A stretch of DNA of 64,000 nt from Nocardia concava NBRC 100430 (GCF_000308815.1 NZ_BAFX01000108.1:1-64000), one strand, 5' to 3'; positions 1 to 9,627 are shown, numbered from the stretch's first letter. Notes: generated by a model not told the origin, from the letters alone. A program made the numbers and translations.

Positions 1-883
1 TCTGCCGCGCCAAATCGGCATCGATCGCCCCGAACCCCGCCAACAGCGCCGGGTTGTCCTGCAGTCCCGCAAGGGTTTCTGCCGACACACCCACCTGCAC
101 CAGAGCCTTCCGCGCCACCGGAGCGACCGCATCGAAGGCAGCACGCGGGCAGTCTTCGCGCCCGCACTGGCAGGTCAAACGGCCCGTACCATCGGCGAGG
201 GCAACCAAAGCATCGGCACGACGCTGGTTCTGGGTACGCGGATCCTCGCTGCACACCTGCGTGCACGCCATCTCACGCAGCCTCTCGTACAAGGTGCGCC
301 CACCGGCGGCAGGCAGGACCGCATCGACAACAGCGGTCCCGTTGTCGGCCGCATTGACACTGACGTAACGCTCGGCCTCGGCTTCCTTGCGACGCTTCGC
401 CTGGCCTTCGGGGTCGGCCTCGGTGATCCACCGGCGCGCGGTACGCCGAACCCGCTGCGGGTCAGCATTTTCCGCATACGCCGCGATCTTCGGCTCCAAC
501 TCGGCCAACAGATCCTCGGGCACATTGGTGAGGGTCTCGCGGATCGCACGCACCTGCGCCAGATCGATACGCCCGGCAGCGAAGGCCTGCGCGGTACTCG
601 GATAGCGATGCTCGAGGTCGAGCCCGATATTGATCAGATTGTCCGCCGAACGCTGCGACATCTTCAGCGCGACACCGATCTCGGTGGCCGCGCTCTCCCC
701 CGCGTACAGCAGCCCGACACCGAGGTCGATCTGCTGCGCGCGACGGCGCTCGTACAGCCGTGTCATGAGCGCGGTCTCTTCGGCCTGCAAAGCAGCAATT
801 TTCGAGTGCACGCCGCGGAGCTGCTCGACCAACTCCTGGTCAGCAGCCATCTCAACAGCGAAATCACTCATACCATCGATCAT
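1..883 (-). CDS. DUF222/13E12-type protein, partial (HNH endonuclease family)
   Basis: The frame opens at ATG 883 (a second in-frame ATG lies at 871) and runs off the left edge, giving 294 residues. The visible part is the helical DUF222 region: a coiled-coil-like start with 'QELVEQLRGVHSK', then a helix-turn-helix-like block 'EIGVALKMSQRSADNLI', then 'AFAAGRIDLAQVRAIRETL', which is typical of the 13E12 repeat family of actinobacteria. The family usually carries a C-terminal HNH nuclease domain; that part would lie outside the window, so nuclease activity cannot be confirmed. No convincing ribosome-binding site decides between the two starts. Confidence 0.85.
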   Translation of the reverse strand, partial: MIDGMSDFAVEMAADQELVEQLRGVHSKIAALQAEETALMTRLYERRRAQQIDLGVGLLYAGESAATEIGVALKMSQRSADNLINIGLDLEHRYPSTAQAFAAGRIDLAQVRAIRETLTNVPEDLLAELEPKIAAYAENADPQRVRRTARRWITEADPEGQAKRRKEAEAERYVSVNAADNGTAVVDAVLPAAGGRTLYERLREMACTQVCSEDPRTQNQRRADALVALADGTGRLTCQCGREDCPRAAFDAVAPVARKALVQVGVSAETLAGLQDNPALLAGFGAIDADLARQ

Positions 884-968
884 AGTTTCGAATCCAGCGA
901 CACGACAGCATGATCGAAGCGGCGCGCCTGTAATCTTCCAGCTACCAACAGGATTCAGCCAATCCAGC

Positions 969-987
969 TTGCAAAGCTCCTTTGCAA
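969..987. promoter_or_regulatory. Palindromic operator in front of the ArsR-type gene
   Basis: TTGCAAAG-CTC-CTTTGCAA is a perfect 8-bp inverted repeat with a 3-bp centre, and a further half site CTTTGCA follows at 993-999. It ends 29 bp before the start of the ArsR-type regulator, where autorepression sites of this family usually lie. The role as operator is inferred from position and symmetry. Confidence 0.6.
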
Positions 988-1015
988 ACCCTCTTTGCAC
1001 AGCTACCGTTGAATC

Positions 1016-1576
1016 ATGGCCGACCAGCCGACACCCGAATTCATCACCGACCCAGCAGTCCTGCGCCTACTCGCCCACCCCCTCCGCCGCCGCATCGAAG
1101 AACACCTCCGTGCCGGACCTGTCAACGCCACCAGCCTCGCCACCGCCCTAGGCGAAAGCACCGGGCTGACCAGCTATCACCTACGCCAACTCGCGAAACA
1201 CGGCTTCGTCGAAGAAGTCCCCGAGCTCTCCACGGGCAAAGAGCGTTGGTGGCGGGCAGTCCCGCGTGATCGACGCTTTCCCAGATACAGCGCCCAATCC
1301 CCGGAAATGCGCACGGCCAGTTGGGAAATCGCCCGCCAGAATCTCGCCGAACTGGTGGAACTCTACGAGTCCTTCGAGAGCCGCGCCGACGAACTGGGCC
1401 CATGGGCAGACGCATTCGCCTACTCCCGCGCCACAATCCGAGTCGATCCAGCCCGATTCGAGGAGTTCTTCGAGGAGTACATAGCGCTCGTCAAGCGCTT
1501 CGGAGCAACAGCGGATGAAGCAGACCACAGCCGAAAAGCCGTGCTACTACGCATGTTCAGCTTCCCGGAGAACTGA
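1016..1576 (+). CDS. ArsR-type winged-helix transcriptional regulator
   Basis: This 186-residue protein has an N-terminal winged helix (about residues 10-75). It starts 'DPAVLRLLAHPLRRRIEEHL', has a recognition-helix region around 'TGLTSYHLRQLAKHGFVEE' and a wing ending 'KERWWRAV'. The layout is that of ArsR/HTH_20 proteins. No cysteine metal-binding motif is seen, so metal sensing is unlikely. The C-terminal half is a predicted helical dimerisation region. A palindrome at 969-987 sits just upstream and the hydrolase gene follows after 28 bp, so the two genes probably form an autoregulated operon. The effector is unknown. Confidence 0.85.
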   Translation: MADQPTPEFITDPAVLRLLAHPLRRRIEEHLRAGPVNATSLATALGESTGLTSYHLRQLAKHGFVEEVPELSTGKERWWRAVPRDRRFPRYSAQSPEMRTASWEIARQNLAELVELYESFESRADELGPWADAFAYSRATIRVDPARFEEFFEEYIALVKRFGATADEADHSRKAVLLRMFSFPEN

Positions 1577-1604
1577 TCCGGCCCGATAGCGGAGACAACC
1601 GAAT

Positions 1605-3041
1605 ATGAAGATCCAACCGACGGCCGGAGCCGCGCGGCTTCTCCTCCCCTGCGCTCTGGTCGCACTGCTACTCGCACTTTTGATCACCCCAGCCGCACCG
1701 GCGACCGCGACACCCGACATCACCGAGCAGGAAGTCACCTTCACCGGAGGCGGCGGCCTCACTCTGCACGGCACCGTAATCAAGCCCAGCGCAACACATT
1801 CCGATACTCCAGGCATCGTCCTGGTCGGCGGTTCCGGCCCCGGCCCCCGCCAGGAGTACCGGCGCGAGGCGGAGGCCTTCGCCGCCATGGGCCTCACCGT
1901 CCTCGCCTACGACAAACGCACCGACGGATATTCACGAATCCATCGCGACTTCGATCTACTGGCCGCTGACGCGCTGGCGGCGGTTCACGTCCTCCGCGAA
2001 ACACCGCGCGTGCGACCGGATCTGGTCGGCCTGTGGGGTTTCAGCGAAGGCGGATGGGTGGCACCCTTGGCCGCGTCTCGATCCACCGACGTCGCATTCC
2101 TGATCACCCTCGGCGCACCGGGCTTCACCCCGCTGCGCACCCAGACCTGGTCCCTGGCGAATCAGCTACGCCACCAAGGCGATACCGGCCCACTGGCGAA
2201 CACCCTCTCCGGCCCCGCCGCCCGCCTCCTGGACAGCACCGGACTCTTCGCAGCCGCCGACTTCGACCCCCTCCCCGCCCTGCGCACCCTGAGAATCCCG
2301 ATCCTCGCCCTCTGGGGCCAACACGATGTCCAGACCCCACCGGCCGAGAGCGCCACGGTACTCCGAACCACCCTGTCAGCGGACCCCAGCGTCACCATCC
2401 GTTTCCTCGACAGCTCACACAACGCCCGAGCCACCACCGACGGATTCGACCGAATCGGCGCACAATACGAATCCCCCGTGCCACGCGGCGATTTCGCACC
2501 CCGCTATCTCGACACCATGAGTGCCTGGCTACGCCAGGTCGCGGACGGAAATCCACCCGCATCCTCGGCCGAGGAGCCCCCGGCACAGGAAGCAACCAGC
2601 CGCGACCCCGGCCACGGCTGGTGGACCGCACCCGGCGTCCAGGCGGTAGAACTCGTCGCGATCATCTTGTCGTTCACCGCCTACCTGGCAATCTCCTTCG
2701 CGAACAAGGGAATTCGCCAAGTGACAACCGCCCGACGCGGTCCCCGCCTGCTCGCCGCCACCGGCCTGTTCACCACCCTGGCCACGATCGTCTACGTCCT
2801 GTCGATCTACGCCACCAACACCCACACCCTGGGCCCGATAATCCTCGACCGCCCACTCCCCTGGCTCGTCCTCCAGCTCCTCGCCCTGGCGACCACGGTC
2901 CTCCTGGCCACCACCACAACCACCCTCCTCCGCCACCGAGCCACCCTCCCGACACCCCACCGAGCCGCTCTTACCGCCCTGACCTGCACCGGCTTCATAT
3001 GGTTGGCCTGGGCCCTGACCTGGTCCCTGCTCGCCCGATGA
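1605..3041 (+). CDS. Alpha/beta hydrolase with signal peptide and C-terminal membrane domain
   Basis: 478 residues. An N-terminal hydrophobic segment ending 'APATAT' looks like a signal sequence or anchor. The hydrolase domain follows: nucleophile elbow G-F-S-E-G near residue 147, candidate acid in 'ALWGQHDVQTPP' near 245, and histidine in 'LDSSHNARA' near 267. These resemble dienelactone-hydrolase/S9-like enzymes. After a linker at about 310-345 come three or four hydrophobic segments at the C terminus, which is unusual for the fold and suggests an enzyme facing outward and held in the membrane. It lies 28 bp after the ArsR-type gene and is probably its target. Substrate unknown. Confidence 0.8.
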   Translation: MKIQPTAGAARLLLPCALVALLLALLITPAAPATATPDITEQEVTFTGGGGLTLHGTVIKPSATHSDTPGIVLVGGSGPGPRQEYRREAEAFAAMGLTVLAYDKRTDGYSRIHRDFDLLAADALAAVHVLRETPRVRPDLVGLWGFSEGGWVAPLAASRSTDVAFLITLGAPGFTPLRTQTWSLANQLRHQGDTGPLANTLSGPAARLLDSTGLFAAADFDPLPALRTLRIPILALWGQHDVQTPPAESATVLRTTLSADPSVTIRFLDSSHNARATTDGFDRIGAQYESPVPRGDFAPRYLDTMSAWLRQVADGNPPASSAEEPPAQEATSRDPGHGWWTAPGVQAVELVAIILSFTAYLAISFANKGIRQVTTARRGPRLLAATGLFTTLATIVYVLSIYATNTHTLGPIILDRPLPWLVLQLLALATTVLLATTTTTLLRHRATLPTPHRAALTALTCTGFIWLAWALTWSLLAR

Positions 3042-3102
3042 GTTTCCGCCCGCCGCCCCGTCTCCATTCCGGAGACCGAACTACCGATTCGAGGAGTTGA
3101 CC

Positions 3103-3891
3103 ATGCCCTACGAAACACGGCCGGGCGATCCGGTCTGGACCGATATCTACACCACCGACCCCGAGGCGGCGATCGCCTTCTACGGCGAATTGCTCGGCTG
3201 GACCGCCGAAATCGCGCCGGAGCACGGCAACTACATCACCTTCCGCAAGGACGGCAAGGCCGTGGCGGGCGGCGTGGCCAGCGACGGCAGCGGCCCGAGC
3301 CAGTGGACCGTCTACCTGGCCAGCCCCGATGCCGAGGCGACCGCGCGGGCGGTGACGGCGGCCGGCGGCATGACCGCGGTGCCGGTCACGGAGGTCGGCG
3401 ACCTCGGAAAATTCGGAGTCTTCGGCGACAACGGCGGCGTCGGCATCGGCGTCTGGGAGTCCGGCACCATGACCGGCTTCGAAAAGCGCGGCATCGCGGG
3501 CGGCGGGAACTGGGAGGATCATGTCGGCGCGCCGTCCTGGTTCGAACTGCACACCCGCAGCTACGACGACGCCCTGAAGTTCTACCCCGAGGTCTTCGGC
3601 TGGCAGGACCCCTTCACGATCTCCGATGTCCCCGAGTTCCGCTACACCACAATTCATTCCACCACCCCCATGCTCGGCGGTGTGATGGACTCGACCAACT
3701 TCCTCCCGCCCGGCGTCCCCGGTTATTGGCGGGTCTACTTCGGCGCCGAGGATGTGGACGCGTCCGTGCGCCGGGTGGTCGAGCTGGGCGGCAGGGTGAT
3801 CAGCCCGCCCGAGGACACCCCCTACGGCCGCCTGGCCGCGGTCGCCGACCCCACCGGCGTCCCGTTCAGCCTGGGCGGCAACAAGTCCTAG
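3103..3891 (+). CDS. Two-domain VOC (glyoxalase/bleomycin-resistance fold) protein
   Basis: 262 residues starting at ATG 3103, which has GAGGAG six bases upstream; a TTG six bases earlier in frame is not needed. There are two tandem vicinal-oxygen-chelate modules. The first runs from 'PVWTDIYTTDPEAAIAFYGELLGW', the second from 'PSWFELHTRSYDDALKFYPEVFGW' (about residues 140-262), ending 'RLAAVADPTGVPFSLGGNK'. The pattern matches the Mycobacterium CFP32/27-kDa antigen type of VOC protein. The reaction is not predictable from sequence. A strong hairpin follows, so the gene is probably monocistronic. Confidence 0.85.
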   Translation: MPYETRPGDPVWTDIYTTDPEAAIAFYGELLGWTAEIAPEHGNYITFRKDGKAVAGGVASDGSGPSQWTVYLASPDAEATARAVTAAGGMTAVPVTEVGDLGKFGVFGDNGGVGIGVWESGTMTGFEKRGIAGGGNWEDHVGAPSWFELHTRSYDDALKFYPEVFGWQDPFTISDVPEFRYTTIHSTTPMLGGVMDSTNFLPPGVPGYWRVYFGAEDVDASVRRVVELGGRVISPPEDTPYGRLAAVADPTGVPFSLGGNKS

Positions 3892-3903
3892 CCCCGGACA
3901 GGA

Positions 3904-3939
3904 CGAACGGCCCGGTCTCCACAGCGACCGGGCCGTTCG
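3904..3939. terminator. Hairpin terminator after the VOC gene
   Basis: A perfect 14-bp stem, CGAACGGCCCGGTC at 3904-3917 and its complement at 3926-3939, closes an 8-nt loop. It lies 12 bp after the stop codon, between convergent genes, so it could serve both. There is no U-tract, which is common in high-GC actinobacteria. Confidence 0.7.
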
Positions 3940-4000
3940 AATACTCCCGCGGCGGCGTTGAGGCACCCCAGCTGCGCCTGCCACGCCCCGTCAGGAATTC

Positions 4001-4858
4001 TCAGCCACGCACTCCCGTGGCCAATGTCTGCTGCCGCCCCAATCCGGCGACCTCCACGACGACGACATCGCCGTCGCGCAGATAGGGTTTGGGCTCCGGC
4101 CGACTGACCGCGACACCCGCCGGGGTCCCGGTCAGCACCAGATCGCCGGGCTCGAGCGTCATCAGCGAGCTCAGGTACACCAGCAGCTCGCCGACCCCGG
4201 AAACCATGTCCCCGGTCGAACCCGCCTGCCGCCGTTCACCGTTCACCCACAGCTGCAAGCTCAGCGACTGCGGTTCGTCGACCTCGTCCGGCGTCACCAG
4301 CCACGGCCCGATCGGAGTGAAGGTGTCATACGACTTCCCTTTCACCCAGGTCGGTTCTCCCGCAAGCCCATTGCGTTCGGTGATGTCGTTAGCGGTGACG
4401 TACCCGCCGACCGCCCCCAGCGCGGTGGCGGGATCCGGGCAGTCGCGCAGCCGCTGCCCGATCACCACGCCGAGCTCCACCTCGTGATCGGTGGCTTCAC
4501 TGCCGCGCGGCAGCTCGATGGCGTCGTAGGGTCCGCTGATGGTGGTGCCCGGCTTGAGGAACACCACGGGCCGTTCGGGAATCGCAGCTCCGATGGCCGC
4601 GGCATGGTCGGTGTAGTTCAGGCCGACGCCGATCACCTTGCCGGGCCGCGCGATCGGCGCGCCGATCCGCTCGCTGGACTCCACCTCGGGCAGCCGACCC
4701 GAGGCCAACGCGCGCCGCACGCTGCCCAGAGCCACGGCATCGCCCAGCAGCGCACCGTCGATATCGGAGGCGATCGATGACAGATCGCGCAGCACACCCG
4801 AATCATCAATAGCCGCAGGCTTTTCGGCGCCCTTAGCGCCAACTCGCAACAGCTTCAC
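4001..4858 (-). CDS. Fumarylacetoacetate hydrolase (FAH) family protein
   Basis: 285 residues from GTG 4858. The start is fixed by GGGAGGTG 5-12 bases upstream and by the GTGA overlap with the glycerate kinase stop, implying translational coupling. Family motifs are clear: 'GVGLNYTDHAAA', the metal-binding stretch 'DHEVELGVVIG', 'KGKSYDTFTPIGPWLV' and 'TGTPAGVAVSR'. FAH enzymes hydrolyse or lyse C-C or C-N bonds in 2-oxo acids with Mg2+ or Ca2+, and some relatives are annotated as ureidoglycolate lyase. As last gene of the glyoxylate operon next to uricase genes, that activity is a reasonable inference but is unproven. Confidence 0.88.
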   Translation of the reverse strand: MKLLRVGAKGAEKPAAIDDSGVLRDLSSIASDIDGALLGDAVALGSVRRALASGRLPEVESSERIGAPIARPGKVIGVGLNYTDHAAAIGAAIPERPVVFLKPGTTISGPYDAIELPRGSEATDHEVELGVVIGQRLRDCPDPATALGAVGGYVTANDITERNGLAGEPTWVKGKSYDTFTPIGPWLVTPDEVDEPQSLSLQLWVNGERRQAGSTGDMVSGVGELLVYLSSLMTLEPGDLVLTGTPAGVAVSRPEPKPYLRDGDVVVVEVAGLGRQQTLATGVRG

Positions 4859-6027
4859 AAAGCACCTCCCGACTGCTCTGCTACCACGGCGTCCGCACCC
4901 GGCCCGCCCGACAGATGATCCTCGGCGATCCGGAAACCGAGCTGCTGCAACAGCATCGCACCCGCGGTGAAGCATCGCTGCTCGTCCGGCTCGATATCGG
5001 TGAGCGCGTAGGCCGCGCTGAATCCGGCCGCATGCAAGGTGTTGTCGGGCAAGGTATTCCGCCCGCAGACCGCCACCACCGGCACGCCCGCAGCGCGTGC
5101 GGCGGCGGCGACCCCGGCCGGCGCCTTCCCGTGCAGGGTCTGCTCGTCGAGCTTGCCCTCACCGGTGATGACCAGGTCGACGCCGGCCACCTGCTCCTCG
5201 AATCCGACCAGATCCAGCATCAATTCGATGCCCGGCCGCAGCGTGGCGCCCAGGACCGCGAGCGCGGCGAATCCGACGCCCCCCGCGGCGCCGGCACCCG
5301 CCGTCTCACGCCGATCCGACCCGATTTCCGCGGCCAGCCGCTGCGCCCACTGCCCGAGCGCGGCGTCCAGCTCGGCCACCTGGGCCGGATCGGCGCCCTT
5401 CTGCGGCCCGTAGACCGCAGCGGCCCCGTAGGGACCGGTGAGCGGATTGTCCACATCGCAGGCCACGGTGACCTCGACGCCGGACATCAGCTCCCGCAGC
5501 GCGGTCAGGTCGATGGTGGCCACCCGGGTGAGAGCCGCCCCGCCGTCGCCGATGGGATACCCATCGGCGTCCAGCAGGCGGGCGCCGAGCGCCTCCAACA
5601 TGCCTGCGCCGCCGTCGGTTCCGGCGCTGCCGCCGATGCCGAGCACGATGCGGCGGCATCCCGCCGCGACCGCGGCCGCGATCACCTCGCCGGTGCCCCG
5701 GCTGGTGGCGGTCATCGGTCGCAGCAGGCCGTCCGGCAGCCGCACCAGCCCCGACACGTCCGCCATCTCGATGACCGCGAGGTCGTCGCGGCGAGCGTAG
5801 GCGGTCAGCACCGGTTCCCCGGTGGGCCCCGACGCGGTCAGCGGGACCGCGTCGAAACCGGCCGCGAGGGCGGCGGCGACGGTCCCGTCACCGCCGTCCG
5901 CCACGGGCACGACCGACACCTCGGCGTCGGGTCGCGCCCGCCGGATTCCGGCTCGCACGGCCGCCCCGACCTGAGCGGCGGTGAGCGAGCCCTTGAATTT
6001 GTCGGAGGCGATCAGCACACGAGCCAT
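4855..6027 (-). CDS. glxK: Glycerate kinase (GarK/GlxK type)
   Basis: 390 residues. Starts 'MARVLIASDKFKGSLTA', the typical N terminus of class II glycerate kinases, and contains 'DGGDGT', 'GIGGSAGTDGGAGMLEALGARL' and 'ITGEGKLDEQTLHGKAPAGVA', all family signatures. It phosphorylates D-glycerate to 2-phosphoglycerate, the last step of the glyoxylate-to-glycolysis route. AAGGA lies nine bases before ATG 6027. The gene is 12 bp downstream of gcl and overlaps the FAH gene by four bases. The C-terminal extension after 'EDHLSGG' is slightly longer than usual. Confidence 0.93.
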   Translation of the reverse strand: MARVLIASDKFKGSLTAAQVGAAVRAGIRRARPDAEVSVVPVADGGDGTVAAALAAGFDAVPLTASGPTGEPVLTAYARRDDLAVIEMADVSGLVRLPDGLLRPMTATSRGTGEVIAAAVAAGCRRIVLGIGGSAGTDGGAGMLEALGARLLDADGYPIGDGGAALTRVATIDLTALRELMSGVEVTVACDVDNPLTGPYGAAAVYGPQKGADPAQVAELDAALGQWAQRLAAEIGSDRRETAGAGAAGGVGFAALAVLGATLRPGIELMLDLVGFEEQVAGVDLVITGEGKLDEQTLHGKAPAGVAAAARAAGVPVVAVCGRNTLPDNTLHAAGFSAAYALTDIEPDEQRCFTAGAMLLQQLGFRIAEDHLSGGPGADAVVAEQSGGAL

Positions 6028-6039
6028 GAACGGAATCCT

Positions 6040-7818
6040 TTAGTCCAGCGGGACGGTTGCGGTGGGGGCGTCGGCGAACGCGGAGGCCAGCTCCTCGAAC
6101 TCCGTGATCGCGTCGATCCCGGCCGCACCCATGGACACATTGGTGACGCGCTCGAGAATGCACTCGACCACGACCGGCACCTTGTACTCGGCCATCAGCG
6201 ACTTGGCCTTCTCGAAGGCCGGGCCGATGTCCTCCGGGTTGAAGACGCGAATCGCCTTGCAGCCCAGGCCTTCCGCGACCTTCACGTGGTCCACGCCGTA
6301 GCCGTTGACCTCGGGCGAGTTGATGTTCTCGAAGTCCAGCTGCACGTAGTAGTCCATGTCGAACGCCCGCTGCGCCTGACGGATCAGGCCCAGGTACGAG
6401 TTGTTCACCAGCACATGGATGTACGGAATGTTGAACTGGGCGCCGACGGCCAATTCCTCGATCAGGAACTGGAAGTCGTAGTCACCGGACAGGGCGACGA
6501 CCGGCTCGTCCTTGACGGCGGTGGCCACGCCCAGCGCGGCGGGCAGGGTCCAGCCCAGCGGACCGGCCTGACCGGCGTTGATCCAGTGCCGCGGCTTGTA
6601 CACGTGCAGCATCTGGGAAGCCTGGATCTGCGACAGACCAATCGTGGTCACGTAGCGGGTCTCCGGGCCGAACGCCTTGTTCATCTCCTCGTACACGCGC
6701 GCCGGCTTCAGCGGCACGTTGTCGAAGTGCGTCTTGCGCTGACCGGTGGCGCGCTTGGCGCGCACCTCCTTGACCCACGCGCTGTGGTCGGTCAGCGAGC
6801 CGACCTTGTCCAGGGACTCGGCGACGGCGATGAACTGCTCCAGTGCCGCACCGGCATCGGAGACGACACCGTAATCGGGCGCGAACACGCGGCCGATCTG
6901 GGTCGGCTCGATGTCGACGTGCACGAAGGTGCGGTCCTTGGTGTAGACGTCCAGCGCGCCGGTGTGGCGGTTGGCCCACCGGTTGCCGATGCCCAGCACG
7001 AAGTCCGCGGCCAGCAGCGACTCGTTGCCGTAGATGTGCGAGGTCTGCAGACCCACCATGCCGGCGTGCAGCTCGTGGTCGTCGGCGATCGTGCCCCAGC
7101 CCATCAGGGTCGGGACCACCGGAACTCCGGTCAGCTCGGCGAACTTCACCAGCAGCTCGGAGGCGTCGGCATTGATGATGCCGCCGCCCGCGATGATCAG
7201 CGGGCGCTTGGCCTCGTTCAGCAGCTGCAGCACCTTGGCGGCCTGCGCCGGGGTGGCGGCGGGGCGCGCGACCGGCAGCGGCTCGTAGGTGTCGATGTCG
7301 AACTCGATCTCGGCCAGCTGCACGTCGATCGGCAGGTCGATCAGCACCGGGCCCGGACGGCCTTCGCGCATGAGCCAGAACGCCTTCTGAAAGGCGCCCG
7401 GCACCTGGGCGGGCTCGAGCACGGTGGTCGCCCACTTGGCCAGCGGCTTCGCGATGGACGCGATGTCGACGGCCTGGAAGTCCTCCTTGTGCAGCTTGGC
7501 CACGGGCGCCTGGCCCGTGATGCACAGGATCGGAGTGGAATCCGCGGAGGCGGAGTACAGACCGGTCACCATGTCGGTGCCCGCGGGGCCCGAGGTGCCG
7601 ATGCAGACACCGATATTGCCGGCCTTGGCGCGGGTGAAGCCCTCGGCCATGTGCGAAGCGGCCTCGACGTGGCGGGCCAGCACGTGCTTGATGCCACCGT
7701 GCTTCTTCATGGCGGAGTAGAACGGGTTGATCGCGGCGCCGGGCAGGCCGAAAGCCTGTGTGGCCCCTTCCTTTTCCAGGATCAGGACCGCCGCGTCGAC
7801 GGTACGCATGCGTGCCAT
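6040..7818 (-). CDS. gcl: Glyoxylate carboligase
   Basis: 592 residues, the usual length. This ThDP enzyme joins two glyoxylates to tartronate semialdehyde and CO2. The diagnostic feature is '[17 protein letters not shown]': the catalytic glutamate of other ThDP enzymes is replaced by valine, as known for Gcl. The ThDP-binding stretch '[14 protein letters not shown]...NN' (about residues 450-480) and the FAD/cofactor middle domain are present. The start '[27 protein letters not shown]' fits the family. It sits 5 bp after glxR and 12 bp before glxK in one operon. Confidence 0.96.
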   Translation of the reverse strand: MARMRTVDAAVLILEKEGATQAFGLPGAAINPFYSAMKKHGGIKHVLARHVEAASHMAEGFTRAKAGNIGVCIGTSGPAGTDMVTGLYSASADSTPILCITGQAPVAKLHKEDFQAVDIASIAKPLAKWATTVLEPAQVPGAFQKAFWLMREGRPGPVLIDLPIDVQLAEIEFDIDTYEPLPVARPAATPAQAAKVLQLLNEAKRPLIIAGGGIINADASELLVKFAELTGVPVVPTLMGWGTIADDHELHAGMVGLQTSHIYGNESLLAADFVLGIGNRWANRHTGALDVYTKDRTFVHVDIEPTQIGRVFAPDYGVVSDAGAALEQFIAVAESLDKVGSLTDHSAWVKEVRAKRATGQRKTHFDNVPLKPARVYEEMNKAFGPETRYVTTIGLSQIQASQMLHVYKPRHWINAGQAGPLGWTLPAALGVATAVKDEPVVALSGDYDFQFLIEELAVGAQFNIPYIHVLVNNSYLGLIRQAQRAFDMDYYVQLDFENINSPEVNGYGVDHVKVAEGLGCKAIRVFNPEDIGPAFEKAKSLMAEYKVPVVVECILERVTNVSMGAAGIDAITEFEELASAFADAPTATVPLD

Positions 7819-7823
7819 ATTGA

Positions 7824-8714
7824 TCAGTTCTCCTTGTCCAGCTTGCCGCTCAGGCGCTCGACGCCGCGCAGCAGTGCAGAGTGGTCCAGGTGGCCGTCGC
7901 CGTTGGCGCGGGCCGAGGCGACCAGCTGCGCGATCAGCGAGCCGGCCGGGGTCACCAGACCCGCCTCACGGGCGGCGGTGGTGAAGATGCCCATGTCCTT
8001 GTGGTGCAGGTCGATCCGGAAGCCCGGGGCGAACTCGCGGTTGGCCATCTTGTCGCGCTTCTGGTTCAGCACGGCCGAACCGGCGAGGCCGCCGCCGAGC
8101 ACGTCGAGGGCCGGGCCCAGCTCGACGCCGTATGCCTCGAGGAAGACCACGGCCTCGGCCAGCGCCTGGATGTTGGTGGCCACGATGAGCTGGTTGGCCG
8201 ACTTCACGGTCTGGCCCGCACCATTGGTGCCCACGTGCACGACGGTCTTGCCGACGGTGTCCAGGAACGGCTTGGCGGCGGCGAAGTCCTCGGCCGAGCC
8301 GCCGACCATGATCGACAGGGTGGCGTTGATCGCGCCCGGCTCGCCGCCGGAGACCGGGGCGTCCAGCAGGCGGAAGCCACGCTCGGCGGCCTGCTTGGCC
8401 AGCTCCTGGGTGACATCCGGGCGGATGGAGGAGAAGTCGATGATCAGCGCGCCGGGCTCGGCGGTCTCGAAAACGCCCTTCTCACCGGCGAGTACGGCCT
8501 GCACGTGCGGGGAGTCCGGAACCATCACGGCCACCACGTCCGCGCCGCGCACGGCATCGGCGATCGAGGTGACGGCGCGGCCGCCGGCGTCGACCAGCTT
8601 CTGCGCGTTGGCGGGGTTCAGGTCGAAGCCCTTGACGGTGTGGCCGGCGTTCTGGAGGTGGACGGCCATCGGGCTGCCCATGATGCCGAGGCCGATGAAA
8701 GCGATATTGCTCAT
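7824..8714 (-). CDS. glxR: Tartronate semialdehyde reductase (2-hydroxy-3-oxopropionate reductase)
   Basis: 296 residues. The N-terminal Rossmann motif is '[22 protein letters not shown]', followed by the beta-hydroxyacid dehydrogenase substrate motif '[24 protein letters not shown]' and the catalytic lysine region '[13 protein letters not shown]'. It reduces tartronate semialdehyde to D-glycerate with NAD(P)H. AGGAAC lies seven bases before ATG 8714. It is flanked by hyi (40 bp upstream) and gcl (5 bp downstream), which makes the pathway assignment stronger than the sequence alone. Confidence 0.94.
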   Translation of the reverse strand: MSNIAFIGLGIMGSPMAVHLQNAGHTVKGFDLNPANAQKLVDAGGRAVTSIADAVRGADVVAVMVPDSPHVQAVLAGEKGVFETAEPGALIIDFSSIRPDVTQELAKQAAERGFRLLDAPVSGGEPGAINATLSIMVGGSAEDFAAAKPFLDTVGKTVVHVGTNGAGQTVKSANQLIVATNIQALAEAVVFLEAYGVELGPALDVLGGGLAGSAVLNQKRDKMANREFAPGFRIDLHHKDMGIFTTAAREAGLVTPAGSLIAQLVASARANGDGHLDHSALLRGVERLSGKLDKEN

Positions 8715-8754
8715 GATCTGTTCCTAAGTCGTTGTGTTGGAAAGTCTTCGGTGA

Positions 8755-9576
8755 TTACTTGGCGGCGCGGCGCTCGAGCGGGAGCCAGCCGAAGCTGTCG
8801 ATGGTGGCGCCGGACGGCTTGTATTCGAGGGCGGCCCAGCCGCGGTAGCCGTTGGCCTCGAGAGCGGTGAGCTGCTCCTCGATCGGAAGTGCGCCGGTGC
8901 CAGGCTCATTGCGCCCCGGGTTGTCGGCGATCTGCACGTGCGCGATGCGCGCGGTGTGCTCGGCGATCACCTTGTCCACGTCGTCGCCGTTGACGGCGAG
9001 GTGGTAGAGGTCCGCGAGCAGGCCGATGTTGGATACACCGGAGTGCGCCTGCACCTTGTCGATGACGCCGAGGCAGTCGGCGGCGGTCAGCAGCGGATAG
9101 CGGGGAGCGCCGGAGACCGGCTCCACCAGGATGGTCGCGCCGATGCGGGCGGCGGCCACGGCGGCGGCCGAGAGGTTCTCGACGGCCAGCTCGTCCTGCT
9201 GCTCGGCGGTGGCGTCGTCGACGCGGTTGCCGTAGAGCGCGTTGAAAGCCTTGATGCCCAGGCGTTCTCCGATGCCGACGGTGACGTCGATGTTGTCCTT
9301 GAACTCCTGGGCGCGAGCAGGCCAGGAGACCAGACCGCGGTCGCCGCCCGGCATGTCACCGGCGAAGAAGTTCAGGCCGATCAGCTGCACTCCCGCGTCC
9401 TGCACGGAGGCGACGAACGCGTCCACGTCCTTGTCGGCCGGCACCGCCTCGGCGAAGGGCCACCAGAACTCGATGGCGTCGAAACCGGCTGCCTTGGAAG
9501 CGGCGGCGCGCTCCAGGATCGGCAGCTCGGTGAACAGCAGCGAGCAGTTCACGGCGTAGTTCAGCGAGTGAGTCAT
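8755..9576 (-). CDS. hyi: Hydroxypyruvate isomerase, first gene of the glyoxylate operon
   Basis: 273 residues from ATG 9576, preceded by GGAGGG at a spacing of about seven bases; an upstream in-frame extension to 9636 lacks a site and overlaps the operator. It is a TIM-barrel xylose-isomerase-like protein beginning 'LNYAVNCSLLFTELPILERAAASKAAGFDAIEFWWPF', with 'LVEPVSGAPRYPLL' and 'HVQIADNPGRNEPGTG', both typical of Hyi. It interconverts hydroxypyruvate and tartronate semialdehyde. A palindrome at 9628-9644 and a promoter at 9665-9694 precede it. Confidence 0.93.
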   Translation of the reverse strand: MTHSLNYAVNCSLLFTELPILERAAASKAAGFDAIEFWWPFAEAVPADKDVDAFVASVQDAGVQLIGLNFFAGDMPGGDRGLVSWPARAQEFKDNIDVTVGIGERLGIKAFNALYGNRVDDATAEQQDELAVENLSAAAVAAARIGATILVEPVSGAPRYPLLTAADCLGVIDKVQAHSGVSNIGLLADLYHLAVNGDDVDKVIAEHTARIAHVQIADNPGRNEPGTGALPIEEQLTALEANGYRGWAALEYKPSGATIDSFGWLPLERRAAK

Positions 9577-9627
9577 TGGAATCCCTCCAGTCGTTTCCGC
9601 AGAGCGTCTTTCGAGCTTCTGCCCTAT

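Noticed and set aside
4915-8727. An open frame of about 1,270 codons on the plus strand
   Set aside because: It lies wholly antisense to glxK, gcl and glxR, which have clear motifs. Its composition (His, Arg, Gly, Asp repeats) is that of a high-GC shadow frame.
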